Shown: positions 17,452 through 26,758, counted from the first letter of the stretch. The stretch: 64,000 nucleotides of DNA from Chryseobacterium endalhagicum (GCF_016745235.1 NZ_JAELVM010000005.1:41663-105662); one strand, 5' to 3'. The notes: a model not told the origin generated them from the sequence alone. Made by a program: numbers and translations.

Positions 17452-17997
17452 GGCTAGACAAAGGTTTTAATAATTATTTTTATTTTTAAGATAAACAAAG
17501 GCGTTTCACTTATTAAAGGAATACAATGTAAGCTTCATTTTTCTTAGTGGTTTTATTAATTCAGCTTTCGGGTAAATTTTTATCGCTAAGCCAGACAAAG
17601 GTTTTTAATAATTATTTTTATTTTTAAGATAAACAAAGGCGTTTCACTTAATCAAAGGAATACAATGTAAAAATGTGTCTGGTGATTCAGAATGTAAGGT
17701 TTAGGATCTCACGCGGATGGAGCGGATAGTGAATATTTTTGTGCTGTTGTTTTTTTTGAAACATTAAGAAGAGTGAAGGAGGTAAGAATAGTTAAGGGAA
17801 ATCTAAAGATTTTTTTAAGCCTTGCTCTTAAAGCGGAGCTCCATCTTAATCATCTTAAAAACTTCATTTTTCTTAATGGTTTATTAATTCAGCTTTCGGG
17901 TAAATTTTTATCGCTAAGGCAGACAAAGGTTTTTAACAAATGTGTTTTTATTTTTAAGATAAACAAAGGCGTTTCACATATCAAAAGGAATACAATG
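17452..17997. repeat. Three copies of a 80-140 bp intergenic repeat
   Basis: Copies at about 17452-17530, 17534-17670 and 17859-17997. Each contains GCTAAGGCAGACAAAGG (or variant), TATTTTTAAGATAAACAAAG and GCGTTTCAC...AAAGGAATACAATG; the second and third also share CTTCATTTTTCTTA...TTAATTCAGCTTTCGGGTAAATTTTTATC, broken here into short pieces. The 710 bases between the TetR and TerC genes hold no other feature; a short open frame at 17773-18021 runs through repeat copy 3 and is not believed. Confidence 0.8.
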
Positions 17998-18020
17998 AAT
18001 ATACTGCTGATAATAATATA

Positions 18021-18054
18021 AAAAGCTCCTGAAAGTGATATTTCAGGAGCTTTA
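18021..18054 (-). terminator. Terminator of the ter operon
   Basis: Perfect 13-bp stem AAAGCTCCTGAAA / TTTCAGGAGCTTT, 24 bases beyond the TerC stop codon. Confidence 0.88.
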
Positions 18055-18077
18055 TATTTTTAAAGAATTCTTAAGAT

Positions 18078-19121
18078 TTATTTATCTTCCAGTTTCTCTT
18101 TTTCCTCATCTTCCTTTTCAGGGAACATAATGGATATAAGAACAGAAAGTACCAATACACCTCCTACGATTCCCAATGAAACCGGAGACGGAATATGAAT
18201 CCATGGTGCAATCAGCATTTTTACCCCGATAAATGAAAGGATAATCGCCAATCCGTACGGAAGCTTGCTGAACATATGGATAAAATTCGCCAATAAGAAA
18301 TACAGAGATCTTAATCCTAAGATCGCAAAAATATTGGATGTATAAAGGATGAACGGGTCATTTGAAATTGCAAAAATCGCCGGAATAGAGTCTACCGCGA
18401 ATAGAACGTCAGTAAATTCAATAACGCCTACCACTACTAAAAGCGGTGTCGCCATTTTGATTCCGTTTTGGATGGTGAAGAATTTATCACCGTCATAATT
18501 ATCGGAAACCTTCCAGAAACTTTTGATCAGTCTTGCACCAGCCGTGTTGCTGTAATCTTCATCGTCATCATCGCCACCGTCGCCCCATGATTTGATCCCC
18601 GCATACACAAGGAAAAGACCGAACAGGGTCATCACCACGTTGATCTGTACCGGATGTCCGAAAATATTCATTTCAGGAAGATACGTCAGGTTAATCAGCC
18701 CTACTCCCGCAAAGATGAATATCGCTCTGAAGATCAGCGCACCGATAATTCCCCAGAAGAGTACTTTGTGATGAAGGTATTTCGGAACTTTAAAGAACCC
18801 GAAAACAAGGATAAATACAAATAAGTTATCCACAGAAAGGGCTTTTTCAATCCAGTAGGCGGCCTGATACTGCGTAAATTTCTCAATAGCCAATGCGTGG
18901 CTTGCAGGCGTTCCGTCTGTGTTGAAAACCCAATATACCACTCCTGAGAATACCATGGATAATGAAATCCATACGATAGACCAGATGGTAGCTTCTTTGG
19001 AGGTTACTTCATGGCTTTTTTTGTTGAATACTCCTAAATCCAGGAGCAGCATGATAACGACTGTTACCGCAAATCCCCACACCAAGCCCGGGTGCAATTC
19101 TAAAATACTTTGATGTTCCAC
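18078..19121 (-). CDS. TerC/Alx-family integral membrane protein
   Basis: A 347-residue protein with about nine membrane helices. The family acidic motifs are visible: WGFAVTVVIMLLLDLGVFN (near residue 15), KALSVDNLFVF (near 92), VGVIEFTDVLFAVDSIPAIFAIS (near 235). TerC/Alx proteins are linked to metal (manganese) export and tellurite resistance. It is the last gene of the ter cluster, 176 bases after the TerD gene, with its own terminator. It could also be transcribed alone. Confidence 0.92.
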   Translation of the reverse strand: MEHQSILELHPGLVWGFAVTVVIMLLLDLGVFNKKSHEVTSKEATIWSIVWISLSMVFSGVVYWVFNTDGTPASHALAIEKFTQYQAAYWIEKALSVDNLFVFILVFGFFKVPKYLHHKVLFWGIIGALIFRAIFIFAGVGLINLTYLPEMNIFGHPVQINVVMTLFGLFLVYAGIKSWGDGGDDDDEDYSNTAGARLIKSFWKVSDNYDGDKFFTIQNGIKMATPLLVVVGVIEFTDVLFAVDSIPAIFAISNDPFILYTSNIFAILGLRSLYFLLANFIHMFSKLPYGLAIILSFIGVKMLIAPWIHIPSPVSLGIVGGVLVLSVLISIMFPEKEDEEKEKLEDK

Positions 19122-19297
19122 TTCAGTTTATGTTATTATATGATAAAAGCAATAGATGTACTGGATGCACAAATATTGCTAATTTTTAATGTTTTTTTAT
19201 TTGATATCAATCTGATCAATAAGTTTTAGCTCAAGCCTATAAAACTATTCATTTTTTCTGAATGTGCCAAAGCCCATTCTTATTGATTGTCTATTGA

Positions 19298-19906
19298 TTA
19301 TAAATAATTGGCCTGAACCGTCTGGATCGTCTGTTCCAGCTTTCTGTCCGATGTAGGATCCCCGATCGCGTTGAATTTCCATTCTCCGTTTCTCTTATAG
19401 AAAACTCCCATTACCATTGCTACGTGCCCTTTGAATGAAGCATCATTCGCAATATCGTATTTAGCGAAAACCTCTCTTACATTGGTAGGCGTTCCTTCAT
19501 AAATACGGATAGAAGCAAAAGGAATGGTTCCGAAATCCTGTCCCTGGTAGCTGTTCAGTACCAAAGCCACGTGTTCTACGTTTGGTTCCAGCTGGCTGAA
19601 ATCTACTGTGATCACTTCATTATCCAGACCATCGTCTCCGTTTACATCACCGGTAAGATCATCCCCGCTATGTTTTACAGAACCGTTTCTTGATTTCAGG
19701 TTTCCGAAATAGATCACTTCCGTAAGTGTTTTGTTTGAATCAAATAAGATACAGCTTCCATCTAAGTCTACTGCTTCTTTTTTAGTTCCGAAAAGTCCTT
19801 TTTTCTCAATTGCTCCCCAGTTGATTCCCACACAGGCTTGGGTAAGCTCGGCACCGTTTTCCTTTTTCAGGTTAATTCTCTGACCTTTTTGTAAGTTAAT
19901 AGCCAT
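19298..19906 (-). CDS. TerD-domain protein
   Basis: A 202-residue cytosolic protein. It begins MAINLQKGQRINL, as TerD/TerZ proteins do, and keeps the Ca-binding stretch around SGDDLTGDVNGDDGLDNEV (near residue 80) and the IRIYEGT...VAMVMGVFYKRNGEWKF end. TerD domains bind calcium and act in the Ter general stress (phage, colicin and tellurite) response. The insert GLFGTKKEAVDLDGSC marks it as the TerZ/TerF-like branch. It pairs with a second TerD gene at 22102. Confidence 0.93.
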   Translation of the reverse strand: MAINLQKGQRINLKKENGAELTQACVGINWGAIEKKGLFGTKKEAVDLDGSCILFDSNKTLTEVIYFGNLKSRNGSVKHSGDDLTGDVNGDDGLDNEVITVDFSQLEPNVEHVALVLNSYQGQDFGTIPFASIRIYEGTPTNVREVFAKYDIANDASFKGHVAMVMGVFYKRNGEWKFNAIGDPTSDRKLEQTIQTVQANYL

Positions 19907-19965
19907 CTTTTTATGTTTAGTATTGTTATGTATTCTAAGGCGAAATGATTGTTTTTTCTTTCGCT

Positions 19966-20889
19966 TTAATTGTTATTCAAATTCAAATTAAGCATTGCCC
20001 GCAGGATATTCGTTTCTTCATCGAATGCGAAAATCTTGCTCATAATATCTATATTTTCGAGGTTTTTAAGATAATCTTTCAGGACATTTTCCACTTCCGA
20101 AGGAATCGTTCTTTTCCTTTCGTTGATGGAATTTTCAAGCAGCTCATTCTTTGTTTTAAGCTGATTGATAATCGAACTCTGATTGGACTGGTTCTCTGAA
20201 ATATCAATTTTTTCCAGATCGCCGTCAAATAAGTAAAGCTTTTTATCATCCACTCCAAAGATGAAATAATCATCGGACTGGAAGATCTTAAAAAGCTCAT
20301 ACTCGAAGGTCCCGATCAGATAGCCGCAAACAAAGCGTACTTTGAAACTCTGAATGTTCAGCCTTCCCAAAAGTTTCCTTTCTATCGTATAATCCTTATA
20401 CTGATAGGCCGGAAAAGGCTGGGGTTTAAGCTGGGTTTCATCTGCTCCAGTTCTGTAGAATTCCTGTCCGTACTTTTTGTGGAAGTAGAGCACATTATTC
20501 CAGTCTGCCGTAAAGATATCTTCAGTAAGGTCTTTGTAAAGCATTTTCAGATGCTGGGAAAATATACCGCTGTACATCTTCCTGTCGGTCTGAAAACTGT
20601 CTACTCGCCTTTCCTCAAAACTTTCAATATATTTGGTATTGACGTCAATTTCGTTAATAACAGTCAGCATGTCATTTTCTTTCTGACGCTTTATTTTGGT
20701 CAGAAGCTCAATGAGGCTGTCGGTATACTGAAGGTGAAAAAGTTCCAGCTTGCTGTAGTCCAGCGCCTTATTTTCCTGAAATAAATTATGAATAATATCT
20801 GTTTTGATGTAAATAGATATGATATCAATATGTTCAAAAAAATTAGCAAGAAGTTTAAGCTTTGTTAATCTTCTTTTACTCTGAGACAT
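19966..20889 (-). CDS. Uncharacterised ter-cluster protein
   Basis: About 307 residues; the ATG at 20889 (MSQSKRRLTKLKLL) is preferred over a GTG at 20913. It is rich in charged helices with a central mixed region (FKVRFVCGYLIGTFEYELFKIFQSDDYFIFGVDDKKLYLFDGDLEKI, read in short pieces) and a helical tail with coiled-coil tendency. No catalytic motif was recognised. It lies between TelA and TerD genes with short gaps, so a role in the Ter response is likely by context only. Confidence 0.75.
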   Translation of the reverse strand: MSQSKRRLTKLKLLANFFEHIDIISIYIKTDIIHNLFQENKALDYSKLELFHLQYTDSLIELLTKIKRQKENDMLTVINEIDVNTKYIESFEERRVDSFQTDRKMYSGIFSQHLKMLYKDLTEDIFTADWNNVLYFHKKYGQEFYRTGADETQLKPQPFPAYQYKDYTIERKLLGRLNIQSFKVRFVCGYLIGTFEYELFKIFQSDDYFIFGVDDKKLYLFDGDLEKIDISENQSNQSSIINQLKTKNELLENSINERKRTIPSEVENVLKDYLKNLENIDIMSKIFAFDEETNILRAMLNLNLNNN

Positions 20890-20929
20890 TATGGTTGCTG
20901 CGTCATCACCCACCTTGGTATCCTGTTAT

Positions 20930-22099
20930 TTAACCTCTGACATTTGCTTTTAGTTCGTGCTCCAATGTCTGAAGATCCTGATCCAGTTTTCTTCTTCCTT
21001 CCGCTCCCTGCTTTTGGATCTGTTTCACTTCATTCAATGTATTGATCAGCATTGAAGTGGTTTCTCTCAATGTTTCAACCGATACAATGGTCTGCTCATT
21101 GGCTCTTGCCACATTCACTGAATTCTGGCCCAGACGTTCTGCGTTTTTCTTCAGAATGGCTTCTGTGGTAGAAGATACTTTCTGCTGAATTTCGATATTC
21201 TGCTGCTGTCTGAACATAGCCACCGCCAGTGAAAGCTGGTTTTTCCAAACCGGAAGTGTAGTGGTAAGGATCGTCTGTGCTTTTTCAGCGATAGAAACGT
21301 TGTTATTCTGTACCAGTCTGATCTGCGGAAGGGACTGCATCATGATGATACGCACCACTTTAAGATCGGCCATTCTACGGTCTAGTCTCGCAATGAAATC
21401 TCTTTTATCCGCAATCTGGTAATCCTGGTAGTTCTGTGGAGCCGCTTCCATTAAAGCCAGTTCTCCCGCCGCTCTTTCCATTCTTACATTTCCTGCAATG
21501 ACCAGTTCTTCAATAGCCTTGATGGAATTCACATTGCTTTCAAAAATAGTCTGCAGAACTGCATTATCTTTGGTTGAAGTAATGATTCCAGCGTTTACTT
21601 TATGAGCGATCTGTTCGATATTGTTGATGATCTTATCATATTTTGCGAACAGATTTTCCACCTGTGTCATGACCTTTTTCATGAACGGGATTTTGCTCAG
21701 GAAGCTTTTCACTTTATTCTGCTGAAGTTCCTCAACGTCCACATAGTTCAGTTCTACCAACAAATCGTTGATCAGTACCCCAACTTCTCCTGAGTTGGAT
21801 CTTCTTACATTTCCTAAGAAGCTGTCACTCTGGTTGGATAAAGTTTTCTGAAGCTCCGCACCATAATTCACGATGGAGCCCGGATTGGTCTCATCGATAG
21901 AATTGGCCAGAAGTTCATATTTCTGTCTTTCTTCTGTCTGTAAATGGGTAAGATTTACATTTCCTTCCTTGTCCACAAGAACCGGCGGTGCTGCATTTTG
22001 TACAGGCTGGCTCGGTGGAGCCATAGGCGTTGGTTCGAATGTTTTAAGAGGTTCAATTGACCCCATTGGATCTATGGGTTGATTTTCCTGATTGTCCAT
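20930..22099 (-). CDS. TelA/KlaA-like toxic anion resistance protein
   Basis: A 389-residue soluble, largely helical protein of the TelA family. A proline-rich N-terminus (about 1-45) is followed by the family core: KSFLSKIPFMKKVMTQVENL (near 125), KYDKIINNIEQIAHKVNAGI, then AAPQNYQDYQIADKRDFIARLDRRMADLKV (in pieces) and long coiled-coil helices to the C-terminus. TelA proteins accompany TerC/TerD in stress clusters. The next gene (TerD) ends 2 bases upstream, so the two are translationally linked. Confidence 0.9.
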   Translation of the reverse strand: MDNQENQPIDPMGSIEPLKTFEPTPMAPPSQPVQNAAPPVLVDKEGNVNLTHLQTEERQKYELLANSIDETNPGSIVNYGAELQKTLSNQSDSFLGNVRRSNSGEVGVLINDLLVELNYVDVEELQQNKVKSFLSKIPFMKKVMTQVENLFAKYDKIINNIEQIAHKVNAGIITSTKDNAVLQTIFESNVNSIKAIEELVIAGNVRMERAAGELALMEAAPQNYQDYQIADKRDFIARLDRRMADLKVVRIIMMQSLPQIRLVQNNNVSIAEKAQTILTTTLPVWKNQLSLAVAMFRQQQNIEIQQKVSSTTEAILKKNAERLGQNSVNVARANEQTIVSVETLRETTSMLINTLNEVKQIQKQGAEGRRKLDQDLQTLEHELKANVRG

Positions 22100-22101
22100 A
22101 A

Positions 22102-22659
22102 TTACTTTTGATAAATTGATACGAATTTGTCAAGACCGTCTCTCTGACCTGCCCCGACAGCTTCAAATTTCCATTCTCCGTTTCTGTTGTAGATTCTTCC
22201 GAATTCTACCGCAGTTTCAATAGAGAAATCTTCGTCTAGTTCATACTTCAGGATCTCTTCATTCGTATCTGAATTGAAAATTCTGATGAAAGAATTTCTC
22301 ACCTGTCCGAAGTTCTGCTTTCTTGCATCTGCATCGTGAATGGTCACTACTACTGTAATTTCCTGAATGGCAGAATCTATTTTTGTAAGATCTATTTTGA
22401 TCTGCTCATCATCTCCTGAACCTTCACCGGTAAGGTTATCCCCTGTGTGGATCACAGATTTGTCCGGAGATTCTAAATTATTATAGAAAATAAAATGATT
22501 GTCTGATACTAATTTTCTGTCTTCACCCAGTAAAAATAAAGAAGCATCAAGATCAAATCCTGTTCCCGTTGAAGTATTATTGATATCCCATCCTAAACCT
22601 ACTGTGAATTTAGGTGCGTTAATGTTTTCTCTCTGTCCTTTTTGTAAGTTAATAGCCAT
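22102..22659 (-). CDS. TerD-domain protein (TerD/TerE type)
   Basis: A 185-residue canonical TerD: MAINLQKGQRENI start, VGLGWDINNT, GFDLDASLFLL, calcium-site residues in TGDNLTGEGSGDDEQIKIDL, and a FGRIYNRNGEWKFEAVGAG end. It is shorter and closer to the consensus than the TerD protein at 19298. It overlaps the phosphoribosyltransferase gene upstream by 11 bases, which indicates one operon. Confidence 0.95.
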   Translation of the reverse strand: MAINLQKGQRENINAPKFTVGLGWDINNTSTGTGFDLDASLFLLGEDRKLVSDNHFIFYNNLESPDKSVIHTGDNLTGEGSGDDEQIKIDLTKIDSAIQEITVVVTIHDADARKQNFGQVRNSFIRIFNSDTNEEILKYELDEDFSIETAVEFGRIYNRNGEWKFEAVGAGQRDGLDKFVSIYQK

Positions 22660-23473
22660 AATAGAGTTCCGTTTGTGTTAAAGTATTGATGTTATTTTCG
22701 TATTCTTTTATTAAATGATAATTGTTACTGATCGCCAGCTCCAGAAGCAGATCCATCTGCTCCTTTTTTACTTTAGACGTAAGATAGTCAAAATTACTTG
22801 AATCCAGGCCTAAAATATATTTTACGATCCTTGTATTAAACTCGAAATCCGGCTTCCCCATTACTTCTGCAATGTGTTTGATATTTTTCACTGCATAGTA
22901 ATTGAAAAAATTTTCAATCTTCGGATCAAGATCAAAATTCATCAGTTCCGCATAATAGAGGAACATAAAATCGGCTTCCACATTATATTCATTCAAAATC
23001 CTGTTCACCGTGAATTCGTGGCTTCCCGTGATTTTGATATCGTCTATAAAAATACAAAGTTTTCCGCGTAAAAAGTCCTTATCGATATAATAAGTATCAT
23101 TGGCGATCAGATTTTTACGGTCTTCGAAATTCAGGTTCCCGTAATCCGTGATATACGTGTGATTCCTGTTAATCTTTGATAAAATACTGGATTTCATTCC
23201 TTTCTGGAACAAATACATATCCAGATGTTTTTTAAAGAAAAAACATAAAAAATTGGAGGCCGTAGGAATAGCCATATACGGGCTTGGAAGGACCACGATT
23301 TCTTTTTCTGTGTTTAAAAGCTCTGCATGTCCCGCAATAAATCCGTCGAATAATTCTTTAGCAAATTTTTCAGCATACGACTTCGCGCCATACTTGAAAT
23401 AGCTGTATTCCGCGGGCGAAAAAGTGAATTCATCCGCCGAATGAATGTGATGTAAGCTGTATCTTTTGTTCAT
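22649..23473 (-). CDS. Phosphoribosyltransferase-fold protein of the ter cluster
   Basis: A 274-residue protein with a type I phosphoribosyltransferase core. The PRPP loop is seen in KLCIFIDDIKITGSHEFTVN (near residue 165), with two acidic residues followed by TG as required. An IVVLPSPYMAIPTASNFL segment near 60 would form the flexible/PPi loop. In Ter systems such enzymes are predicted to make a nucleotide-like product with ATP-grasp and HAD partners. The HAD gene ends 5 bases upstream; no ATP-grasp gene is in this cluster. Confidence 0.85.
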   Translation of the reverse strand: MNKRYSLHHIHSADEFTFSPAEYSYFKYGAKSYAEKFAKELFDGFIAGHAELLNTEKEIVVLPSPYMAIPTASNFLCFFFKKHLDMYLFQKGMKSSILSKINRNHTYITDYGNLNFEDRKNLIANDTYYIDKDFLRGKLCIFIDDIKITGSHEFTVNRILNEYNVEADFMFLYYAELMNFDLDPKIENFFNYYAVKNIKHIAEVMGKPDFEFNTRIVKYILGLDSSNFDYLTSKVKKEQMDLLLELAISNNYHLIKEYENNINTLTQTELYYGY

Positions 23474-23478
23474 ATGTA

Positions 23479-24147
23479 TCAGTGTTTTAATAAGTGGGCA
23501 TTGAAACCGAAATCCCTCGCTCCTTTATAATCTGCTATCGGATTGTCTCCTATATGCAGAACGCGGTGCATCGGAAGTTCCTGATCTTTAAGATGGTTCT
23601 TCACTTCCTGGAAAATAAGGGGATTGGGTTTGGAAATATTGATCTCATCGGAATAAATATGGAAATCTATATACTGGTCCAGCTCTTCCTGGATCAGAAA
23701 CTTTCTCATTGTTTTTCCTTTGATAAATCCTGTATTGCTTAAAATATTGACAGTCTTTCCCTGATTTTTAATCTGATCAAAAAACTCTTTTATATTTTCG
23801 AAAATCACAACAGGCTTATATTCTAAAAACAGCTCTTCACTCTTAAGATAAAACGCTTCCAGTTTTTCTCTATCCAATTGCTTTACATCTACATCCAGAG
23901 AACCAAGAATCATTAAGTAGATTTCAAATGTATCGATATTGCCGCCTGTTACCTCATTGATCGTATTGCAAAGATCATCATAATATTTTACGGCTTTCGC
24001 AACTTCGCCAACAGATTTATCCACATTAAAAAACGAGGTGAACAGCTCAACTCTTTTCGTTTTAAATTCAGGATGAGATTTGATTAAGGTGAGCCACAAG
24101 TCAAAAGAAAAATGACAGTGGTTGTGAATGTCAATATCCGTTTTCAA
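23479..24147 (-). CDS. HAD-superfamily hydrolase of the ter cluster
   Basis: A 222-residue HAD protein. Motif I is FDLWLTL (near residue 14), so the second aspartate of DxD is Trp, as in some dehalogenase-like and phosphatase-poor members. Motif II is ILSNTGF (near 137) and motif III/IV HIGDNPIADYKGARDFGFNA (near 195). The N-terminus is unusually rich in His (HNHCH). It is the first gene of the ter operon and probably works with the phosphoribosyltransferase. Confidence 0.88.
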   Translation of the reverse strand: MKTDIDIHNHCHFSFDLWLTLIKSHPEFKTKRVELFTSFFNVDKSVGEVAKAVKYYDDLCNTINEVTGGNIDTFEIYLMILGSLDVDVKQLDREKLEAFYLKSEELFLEYKPVVIFENIKEFFDQIKNQGKTVNILSNTGFIKGKTMRKFLIQEELDQYIDFHIYSDEINISKPNPLIFQEVKNHLKDQELPMHRVLHIGDNPIADYKGARDFGFNAHLLKH

Positions 24148-24383
24148 TAGTTTTAAGTTAAAAGTTTTATTTAGCTTTCTTGAAAAAGATTTAAAATTAT
24201 TTAATCATCAACAAGTGTTTATTTGGGCTATTCTTCCCAAAGATAAAATTTTTCTCATAAATGCATTACGTACTTCTCTGTTTTAAGAAATTTTTATGAA
24301 TTTTCACAGGTTTCTCATACGATCCAGGTTATTGCTTAACCATTTGTTTAAATTCGCATATCAAAAAATTTCCCTGAAAAATT

Positions 24384-24413
24384 TTGGACAATTAAAAAAA
24401 TTATCTAGTTTTG
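24384..24413 (+). promoter_or_regulatory. Promoter for EF-G paralogue leader
   Basis: TTG at 24384-24386, 19-base spacer, TAGTTTTG (TAnnTTTG) at 24406-24413. Transcription would start about 10 bases before the leader ORF. Confidence 0.85.
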
Positions 24414-24432
24414 CAACCGATTAAAATCAACA

Positions 24433-24519
24433 ATGTCAACAAAAATGATAAATATAATAACTTTAAGTAACCCTGTGAGAGCTGTGTACTCTGGCAGCAA
24501 TCAATATTTATCTGAATAG
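24433..24519 (+). CDS. 28-residue leader peptide of the EF-G paralogue gene
   Basis: ATG at 24433 gives MSTKMINIITLSNPVRAVYS plus GSNQYLSE and a TAG stop at 24517. It starts some 20 bases after a strong promoter and ends 34 bases before a perfect terminator hairpin (24554-24577), which is followed by the EF-G-like gene. The segment ATCTGAATAG (24510-24519), which includes the stop codon, can pair with CTAT and TCAGAT of the terminator region. This is the layout of a ribosome-controlled attenuator. The peptide itself has no known homologue to me; its role is inferred from position. Confidence 0.7.
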   Translation: MSTKMINIITLSNPVRAVYSGSNQYLSE

Positions 24520-24553
24520 TTCCATAGATCTTTTATTACTCAAAATATATTGA

Positions 24554-24583
24554 AGACCTATCTGTTCAGATGGGTCTTTTTTG
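24554..24583 (+). terminator. Attenuator terminator upstream of EF-G paralogue
   Basis: Ten-base-pair stem AGACCTATCT / AGATGGGTCT (one G-U) with loop GTTC, then six T's. It stands between a leader ORF and the start codon at 24660. The octamers GGCAGCAA (24493-24500) and TTGCTGCC (24581-24588) flank it and are perfectly complementary, giving a further alternative pairing. Confidence 0.85.
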
Positions 24584-24659
24584 CTGCCTTATTTTCCGAC
24601 CTCAAAACGATGAGAATACCTGATCGTATTCTCAAAATCAACAATTTAAATTCAGCAAA

Positions 24660-26726
24660 ATGAAATATAACACAAGAAATATAGGAATTATAGCACATGT
24701 AGACGCAGGAAAAACCACTTTAACGGAAAGGCTCCTTTATTACACAGGTCTCATTCATAAGATCGGGAATGTAGACGATGGAAATACCACCATGGATAAA
24801 GACATCCAGGAAAGAAGCAGAGGAATTACCATTTCATCCGCAGCCGTATCTACGCAATGGAAAAAGGAGGAAACGGTTTATAACATCAATATCATCGATA
24901 CGCCCGGACACATTGATTTCGCCGTAGAAGTCGAGCGTTCATTAAGAGTTCTGGATAGTGTGGTCGCTGTTTTCTGTGCCTCTTCAGGGGTTCAGCCGCA
25001 AACCGAAAACGTTTGGTTCCAGGCTGAAAAACATGGAATTTCAAAGATATGCTTCATCAATAAAATGGACAGGATCGGAGCAGATTTCTTCGCCCTTCTT
25101 AAGCAGATTGAAACGAAGCTTAATGCAGTTCCCATGGCGCTTCAAATCCCGATCGGAGCTGAAGCCCAGTTTGAAGGAGTGATTGATTTAATCAAACAGA
25201 AAGCTTTATACTGGACGGATGAAAACGGAGAAATCATCGCAGAAAAGGAAATTCCGGAAGATTACAAAGCTGATGCCGATGAATACAGGACGAAACTAAT
25301 GGAAACCCTCGCGGAATATGATGAAACGTTCTTTGAGATTTTCATGGATCCTGAAAACCATGTCACCGGGGAAATGATCACTGAAGCTTTACAAAAGGTT
25401 TGCAGATCAGGAGCTGCGGTTCCGGTTCTCTGTGGTTCTGCCTTCAAAAATAAAGGAGTACAGCCACTTTTGGATGCGGTCGTTACTTATTTTCCGGCTC
25501 CGGATCAGCTTCCGGACATTCAGGGGAAAGATCCCGACACGGAAGAAGCTGTGCAACTGGCAAGAAATGAAACGGAAACTTTTTCAGGGCTTGTTTTTAA
25601 AGTCGTGATCGATAAACATATGGGAAGGCTTGCCATGCTCCGTCTGTATTCCGGAACCATAAAATCCGGCGATACGGTTCTGAATGTAAGAACAGGGGAA
25701 AGTTTCAGGATATCGAGAATTCTGAAGATGCAGTCGGATAAAACGTTATCAATAGAGGAAGGAAAAGCAGGTGATATTGTGGCTTTAACAGGAATAAAGG
25801 ATGCTAAAACCGGAGACTCTTTAGCCGCGGTTGAAAAACCTGTCCTACTGGAAGCGATTACCATTCCTGCTCCTGTGATCAGGGTTTCGATAGAGCCTAA
25901 AACGAACAGTGATGAGAAATCTTTCGGTTTGGTTCTGGCTAAAATTCAGGAAGAAGATCCTTCATTAGTGGTGGAAAGAGACCGGCAAACCGGAGAAACT
26001 TTATTGAGCGGTCTGGGCGAACTTCACCTTGAGGTCACTCTGGAAAAGATCCGTCTGAATCATGGAATAGAAGTCAATCAGGGGAAACCTAAAGTGTCTT
26101 ACCGTGAGATTTTAACGGAAACCAGAACGCACAGGGAAAAACTTTCGAAGCAGAATGGCGGAAGCGGACAGTTTGCCGATATCACTTTTGAGATCGGGCC
26201 AAGAGAAAACAATGAACCCGGTTTGGAATTCATTAATCTGATCAAAGGAGGTGTTATTCCCGGTGAATTTATCCCTTCCGTAGAAAAAGGTTTCAGAGAA
26301 GCTATGGAAAACGGCCCATTGAAAGGTTATCCATTGGAAAGTATGAAGATCAGACTTCTGGACGGCTCTTTCCATGATCAGGATTCTGGCGCATTTGATT
26401 TTGAAAATGCTGCGAGAGACGGATTCAGGGCCGCTGCTTTATCATGCAGTCCGAAACTTCTGGAACCGGTGATGCAGGTGGAAATTCAGAGTATTGAGGA
26501 ATATACGGGTGCTGTAACTGCTGATATCAACCGGAGAAGAGGAATTATTTCGTCCATTGATGAAAGATCAGGAAGAAAGATTTTCACGGCGGAAGTTCCG
26601 TTAGCCTCTACATTCGGATATATTTCCGATCTGAGAACGCTGACGAGCGGAAGAGCTTCGATCAGCATGAAACTGGCGCACTATGCTTTAGTGCCTGACT
26701 TCATTGCAAATACATTAATAACCTAA
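24660..26726 (+). CDS. Elongation factor G paralogue (translational GTPase)
   Basis: A 688-residue translational GTPase with all five EF-G domains. G1 is AHVDAGKTTLTER (near residue 12), the switch region RGITISSAAV, G3 DTPGH, G4 INKMD; domain IV has NGGSGQFADITFEI near 495 and the C-terminus GRASISMKLAHYALVPD. It is EF-G-like rather than a TetM/TetQ protein, though similar in size. Bacteroidota often carry a second EF-G used under stress. The attenuator in front suggests it is induced when translation slows, as for ribosome-protection genes. Substrate is the ribosome; whether it translocates, recycles or protects is open. Confidence 0.88.
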   Translation: MKYNTRNIGIIAHVDAGKTTLTERLLYYTGLIHKIGNVDDGNTTMDKDIQERSRGITISSAAVSTQWKKEETVYNINIIDTPGHIDFAVEVERSLRVLDSVVAVFCASSGVQPQTENVWFQAEKHGISKICFINKMDRIGADFFALLKQIETKLNAVPMALQIPIGAEAQFEGVIDLIKQKALYWTDENGEIIAEKEIPEDYKADADEYRTKLMETLAEYDETFFEIFMDPENHVTGEMITEALQKVCRSGAAVPVLCGSAFKNKGVQPLLDAVVTYFPAPDQLPDIQGKDPDTEEAVQLARNETETFSGLVFKVVIDKHMGRLAMLRLYSGTIKSGDTVLNVRTGESFRISRILKMQSDKTLSIEEGKAGDIVALTGIKDAKTGDSLAAVEKPVLLEAITIPAPVIRVSIEPKTNSDEKSFGLVLAKIQEEDPSLVVERDRQTGETLLSGLGELHLEVTLEKIRLNHGIEVNQGKPKVSYREILTETRTHREKLSKQNGGSGQFADITFEIGPRENNEPGLEFINLIKGGVIPGEFIPSVEKGFREAMENGPLKGYPLESMKIRLLDGSFHDQDSGAFDFENAARDGFRAAALSCSPKLLEPVMQVEIQSIEEYTGAVTADINRRRGIISSIDERSGRKIFTAEVPLASTFGYISDLRTLTSGRASISMKLAHYALVPDFIANTLIT

Positions 26727-26732
26727 AAAACG

Positions 26733-26758
26733 AGGGCTGTAAAGTGATTTACAGTCCT
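26733..26758 (+). terminator. Hairpin after EF-G paralogue gene
   Basis: Stem AGGGCTGTAAA / TTTACAGTCCT with one G-T, 6 bases after the stop codon. The T run is weak, so it may be a leaky terminator. Confidence 0.65.

Noticed and set aside
17773..18021. 82-codon plus-strand frame
   Set aside because: It lies in repeat copy 3 and has no family resemblance.
24660..26726. Tetracycline ribosome-protection gene (tetM/tetQ type)
   Set aside because: The domain motifs follow EF-G more closely, and the length of 688 residues is longer than tet proteins; kept as an EF-G paralogue.
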